Source of the DNA: Niveispirillum sp.
GTDB taxonomy: Bacteria > Pseudomonadota > Alphaproteobacteria > Azospirillales > Azospirillaceae
Assembly: GCA_016463045.1 (NCBI GenBank)
Contig: JAEMSB010000122.1
Coordinates: forward strand, 1-9,823
DNA length: 9,823 bases
Reading direction: 5' to 3'
Made by a program: the position numbers and the translations under genes. Below the pieces are notes generated by a model that was given only the letters and a program-made list of their open reading frames with translations, was not told where the DNA came from and did not search any database. Below, in pieces: positions 7,278-9,823 of this stretch. Position 1 is the stretch's first letter. Every line of letters begins with the position of its first letter.

Positions 7278-7302
7278 CGTTTCCTATGAAACGCTGTGAA
7301 AC
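7278..7302. promoter_or_regulatory. Repeated GAAAC motifs upstream of cstA
   Basis: TGAAAC occurs at 7287-7292 and again at 7297-7302, ten bases apart, which is one helical turn. An inverted copy, CGTTTC at 7278-7283, forms a 6-bp dyad with GAAACG (7288-7293). On the cstA strand these lie about 45-70 bases before the start codon, where an operator could sit. LytTR regulators of btsT-type genes bind direct repeats, but no named site is recognised here. Confidence 0.3.
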
Positions 7303-7340
7303 AGGGAAAGGCCAGCAGAAGATGGTGATCAGGTTTTGCC

Positions 7341-7400
7341 CCGTTCTTGCCCTTACGTTCCCATCAAGGCCAGCCCGTGGGAGGGTGAGGGCAAGTTCGG
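7341..7400. repeat. Long imperfect palindrome between infB and cstA
   Basis: Two 23-base arms (7341-7363 and 7378-7400) match at 18 positions as inverted repeats around a 14-base loop. The best part is CTTGCCCT (7346-7353) with AGGGCAAG (7388-7395), and TCCCA (7359-7363) with TGGGA (7378-7382). Two of the mismatches would be G-U pairs in RNA. It lies directly beyond the infB terminator and upstream of cstA. It resembles the REP-like intergenic palindromes that are common in GC-rich proteobacteria. No second copy is seen in this window. Confidence 0.5.
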
Positions 7401-7439
7401 AAAAGAAAAAGGCCGGCACCATCGCTGGCACCGGCCTTT
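7401..7439 (-). terminator. Intrinsic terminator of infB
   Basis: On the - strand, AAAGGCCGG and CCGGCCTTT (7431-7439 and 7408-7416) form a 9-bp GC-rich stem. The 14-base loop can add a further CC/GG pair, and the run TTTTTCTTTT (complement of 7401-7410) follows. It lies 22 bases after the infB stop codon and is a textbook Rho-independent terminator for leftward transcription. It separates infB from cstA, so cstA needs its own promoter between about 7240 and 7400. Confidence 0.85.
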
Positions 7440-7460
7440 ATCACATCACCCCAGACCCGA

Positions 7461-9674
7461 TTACAGGGCGCGGGCGATTTCTTCCATCTCGAAGGCTTCG
7501 ATCGTATCGCCTTCGCGGATGTCGTCGTAGTTTTCGAAGGCCATACCGCATTCGAACCCTTCGCGCACTTCGCGGACTTCGTCCTTCATGCGCTTCAGGG
7601 TCTTCAGTGTACCCTCGTGGATCACGACATTGTCGCGCAACAGGCGGACCTTGGCACCGCGCTTGACGATACCTTCCGACACACGGCAGCCAGCGACCTT
7701 GCCGACCTTGGTGATGTTGAAGACCTGAAGGATGTGCGCGTTGCCCAGGAACTTCTCCCGCAGCGTCGGCGACAGCATGCCGGTCAGCATCTGCTTAACA
7801 TCATCAATGATGTTGTAGATGATCGAATAGTAGCGGATTTCCACGCCATCGCGCTTGGCCATGTCGCGGGCCTGCGGATTGGCGCGGACATTGAAGCCCA
7901 CGACCAGACCCTTGGACGCATTGGCCAGCGTGATGTCGCTTTCCGTGATGGCGCCCACACCGGACGTCAGCACGCGCACCTTCACCTCGGTATGCTCGGC
8001 CGTCAGCTTCTCCAGTGCGCCGGAGATGGCTTCGACCGAACCCTGCACGTCGCCCTTGATGACGATCGGCAGTTCCTTGGCTTCGCCCGCCTGGATCTGC
8101 TTGAACATCTGTTCCAGCGAACCACGACCGGACTTGGCGCTCTCGGCTTCGCGCTTCTTGCGGGCGCGGTACTCGGTGATTTCGCGGGCGCGGCTTTCGC
8201 TGTCGACCACGACCATCTCTTCACCGGCCAGCGGCACGCCGCCCAGGCCCAGCACCTCGACCGGCATGGCCGGCGGGGCGTCGGGCACATTGATGCCGCG
8301 ATCGTTGACCAGCGCGCGGACACGGCCCCATTCGGAACCGGCAACCACGATATCGCCGACCTTCACGGTACCGCGCTTCACCAGCACGGTGGCAACCGGA
8401 CCACGGCCCTTGTCCAGCTTGGCCTCGACCACAACGCCATCGGCGGTGCGGCGTGGGTTGGCCTTCAGCTCCAGGATTTCGGCCTGCAGCAGGATGGCTT
8501 CTTCCAGCTTGTCCAGGTTGATGCCGGCCTTGGCCGACACTTCCACGTCCAGCACGTCACCGCCCATGCCTTCCACGACCAGCTCATGCTGGAGCAGTTC
8601 CTGGCGGACACGGTCCGGCTTGGCCGACGGCAGGTCGCACTTGTTGATGGCGACGATGATCGGCACGCCCGCCGCCTTGGCGTGGCGGATGGCTTCGATT
8701 GTCTGCGGCATGACGCCGTCATCGGCGGCCACGACCAGCACCACAACGTCGGTAACGTTGGCACCACGGGCACGCATCTCGGTAAAGGCGGCGTGACCCG
8801 GCGTGTCAATGAAGGTGATCTTCGACCCGGACTTCAGCTGCACCTGATAGGCACCGATATGCTGCGTGATGCCGCCAGCCTCGCGGCCCGCGACGTCGGT
8901 CTTGCGCAGCGCGTCCAGCAGCGAGGTCTTGCCATGGTCGACGTGACCCATGACGGTGACGACGGGCGGACGGGATACCAGATCCTCGGCCACATCCTCG
9001 TTGCCCATCACGCCGATTTCCACGTCGCTTTCGGCAACGCGAACCGGACGGTGACCCAGCTCCTGCACGACCAGTTCAGCCGTATCGGCGTCGATGGTCT
9101 GGGTGATGGTGGCCATCACGCCCATGCGCATCAGCGACTTCACAACATCGGCACCGCGCTCGGCCATACGGTTGGCGAGATCGCCAACTGTGATGACTTC
9201 GGGGATGATGACGTCGCGGGTGACCTTCTGGGTCTCCTGACGGCCAAACTGGCGCAGACGCTCACGCTCACGGGCACGCTTGGCAGCGGCCATCGAACGA
9301 CCACGACGGCCTTCCTCGTCCGACAGCGCCTGCGAGATGGTCATCTTGCCGCCGCGACGCTTGTCGTCGACCTTGGCCTTGACCGGGGCAGCGGGCACCT
9401 TGGCAGGCGCCTTGCCGGGACCACCGGCCACCTTGGCGCGGCGAGGACCATCTTCGTCCTCGAAATCGCCAGGACGCGGCGTCACGCCCAAAGGCGGACG
9501 GGCGGCAGGTTGTTCCTGCGTGGTGTTGGCGGGACGATTGCCGGCCGGGCGTGCCGAACGGTCATCATCGGACGCAGCCGGAGCCGCGTGACGAGACCGG
9601 CTGGTTTCCGTACGGCTGGCGGCTTCGGCCTTGCGGGCGTCCTCCGCTTCCTTGCGGCGGCGTTCGGCCTCGGC
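7461..9674 (-). CDS. infB: Translation initiation factor IF-2, N terminus missing
   Basis: IF-2 is the GTPase that places fMet-tRNA on the 30S subunit and promotes subunit joining. About 737 residues are visible. In order they are: a charged helix (AEAERRRKEAEDARKAEAAS), a Pro/Ala-rich linker, and the IF2_N domain (VITVGDLANRMAERGADVVK). The G domain follows, with G1 GHVDHGKT (8925-8948), G2 GGITQHIGAY, G3 DTPGHAAF, G4 NKCD and G5 SAK. Domains II, III and the fMet-tRNA-binding C-terminal domain end in EMEEIARAL and TAA. The frame runs without a stop past the TTG at 9491, which is only an internal Leu codon, up to about 9674, where homology stops at the gatA junction. Alphaproteobacterial IF-2 usually has roughly 100-200 more residues upstream. 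The start codon is therefore absent, and a complete gene cannot be annotated here. Confidence 0.95.
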   Translation of the reverse strand, partial: AEAERRRKEAEDARKAEAASRTETSRSRHAAPAASDDDRSARPAGNRPANTTQEQPAARPPLGVTPRPGDFEDEDGPRRAKVAGGPGKAPAKVPAAPVKAKVDDKRRGGKMTISQALSDEEGRRGRSMAAAKRARERERLRQFGRQETQKVTRDVIIPEVITVGDLANRMAERGADVVKSLMRMGVMATITQTIDADTAELVVQELGHRPVRVAESDVEIGVMGNEDVAEDLVSRPPVVTVMGHVDHGKTSLLDALRKTDVAGREAGGITQHIGAYQVQLKSGSKITFIDTPGHAAFTEMRARGANVTDVVVLVVAADDGVMPQTIEAIRHAKAAGVPIIVAINKCDLPSAKPDRVRQELLQHELVVEGMGGDVLDVEVSAKAGINLDKLEEAILLQAEILELKANPRRTADGVVVEAKLDKGRGPVATVLVKRGTVKVGDIVVAGSEWGRVRALVNDRGINVPDAPPAMPVEVLGLGGVPLAGEEMVVVDSESRAREITEYRARKKREAESAKSGRGSLEQMFKQIQAGEAKELPIVIKGDVQGSVEAISGALEKLTAEHTEVKVRVLTSGVGAITESDITLANASKGLVVGFNVRANPQARDMAKRDGVEIRYYSIIYNIIDDVKQMLTGMLSPTLREKFLGNAHILQVFNITKVGKVAGCRVSEGIVKRGAKVRLLRDNVVIHEGTLKTLKRMKDEVREVREGFECGMAFENYDDIREGDTIEAFEMEEIARAL
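9654..9674. other. Junction between infB and gatA fragments
   Basis: Read on the - strand, this stretch codes for the IF-2 helix (about AEAERRR). Read on the + strand, it codes for AAAFGLG, which fits the GatA segment just before GEKSADP. Left of it only infB makes sense, and right of it only gatA. The GC-rich repeat GCGGCGGCGTTCGGCCTCGG is compatible with both genes, so it could be a short-homology crossover. A chimeric contig or clone is the simplest reading. Confidence 0.7.
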
Positions 9675-9823
9675 GAAAAGAGCGCCGATCCGCTGGCGAT
9701 GTACCTGAACGACGTGTTCGCGGTGCCCGCGAGCCTTGCGGGGCTGCCCGCAATGTCGGTGCCCGCGGGACTGAACCGCGAAGGGCTGCCGATCGGGTTG
9801 CAGATCATCGGCAAGGCTTTTGA
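9657..9823 (+). CDS. gatA: GatA fragment (Asp/Glu-tRNA amidotransferase subunit A), both ends missing
   Basis: An internal piece, about 55 residues, of the amidase subunit of GatCAB. That complex converts Glu-tRNA(Gln) and Asp-tRNA(Asn) to their amide forms. The frame with codons starting at 9663, 9666 and so on reads FGLGEKSADPLAMYLNDVF, then AVPASLAGLPAMSVPAGL, then GLPIGLQIIGKAFD. These are the conserved blocks of the C-terminal third of GatA, running from the DP-x-x-MYL-x-D motif to the GLP-x-GLQ-IG motif. The amidase Ser-Ser-Lys triad lies in the missing upstream part. The fragment is cut by the window end at 9823 and by the infB junction at its 5' side, so there is no start codon, RBS or promoter. 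It is very likely not expressed as it stands, and may come from another locus or another alphaproteobacterium. Confidence 0.85.

Noticed and set aside
7855..8796. A 313-codon + strand frame opposite infB
   Set aside because: It is a Ser/Thr/Ala-rich, low-complexity product with no motif, lying antisense to the IF-2 G domain.
9489..9491. TTG at 9491 as the IF-2 start
   Set aside because: The frame continues upstream with typical IF-2 N-terminal charged helix sequence, and there is no ribosome binding site before the TTG.
9551..9823. A 90-codon + strand frame running to the window end
   Set aside because: It is the wrong frame. The GatA blocks are read one frame away (codons starting at 9663), and this product is Arg-rich without motifs.

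Overview
The window is GC-rich, densely coding bacterial DNA with an alphaproteobacterial look. Gene content (stand-alone gluQ, an MCP without a C-terminal tethering peptide, TipAS-type MerR, CstA plus YbdD, alphaproteobacterial-style IF-2) and protein style suggest Rhodospirillales, perhaps the Azospirillaceae. This placement is inferred from reading the proteins, not from a search. No CRISPR array, rRNA, tRNA, transposase or phage gene was seen.

The left part runs on the + strand. It holds the 3' end of gluQ (3-422), a small acidic protein of unknown function ending in a FliM-like CheY-binding motif (566-1057), a MerR/TipAS regulator with its likely own operator (1066-1100, 1132-1899) and a strong hairpin (1914-1949). 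A methyl-accepting chemotaxis protein (2146-3807) and a diverged MtnA-like protein that has lost both catalytic residues (3910-4971) follow.

The right part runs on the - strand. infB (IF-2) ends at 7461 and is closed by a strong terminator (7401-7439). Next, in the transcribed direction, come an intergenic region with a long imperfect palindrome and short direct repeats, then cstA (7233-5155). A 57-residue YbdD/YjiX-family gene (5152-4979) follows two bases after the cstA stop. CstA and YbdD form a likely pyruvate/peptide uptake unit. The mtnA-like gene and ybdD converge, and one 7-bp hairpin covers both of their stop codons.

The last ~165 bases do not belong to infB. Between 9654 and 9674 the infB frame (- strand) gives way to a piece of gatA on the + strand. 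Both genes lack their 5' parts at this point, and a short GC-rich stretch is compatible with either. This looks like a chimeric join (assembly, amplification or cloning) or, less likely, a real rearrangement.

No convincing new multi-gene system was found. The items most worth a second look are the infB/gatA junction, the catalytically dead MtnA paralogue, and the small protein with the C-terminal FliM-N-like motif near an MCP gene.
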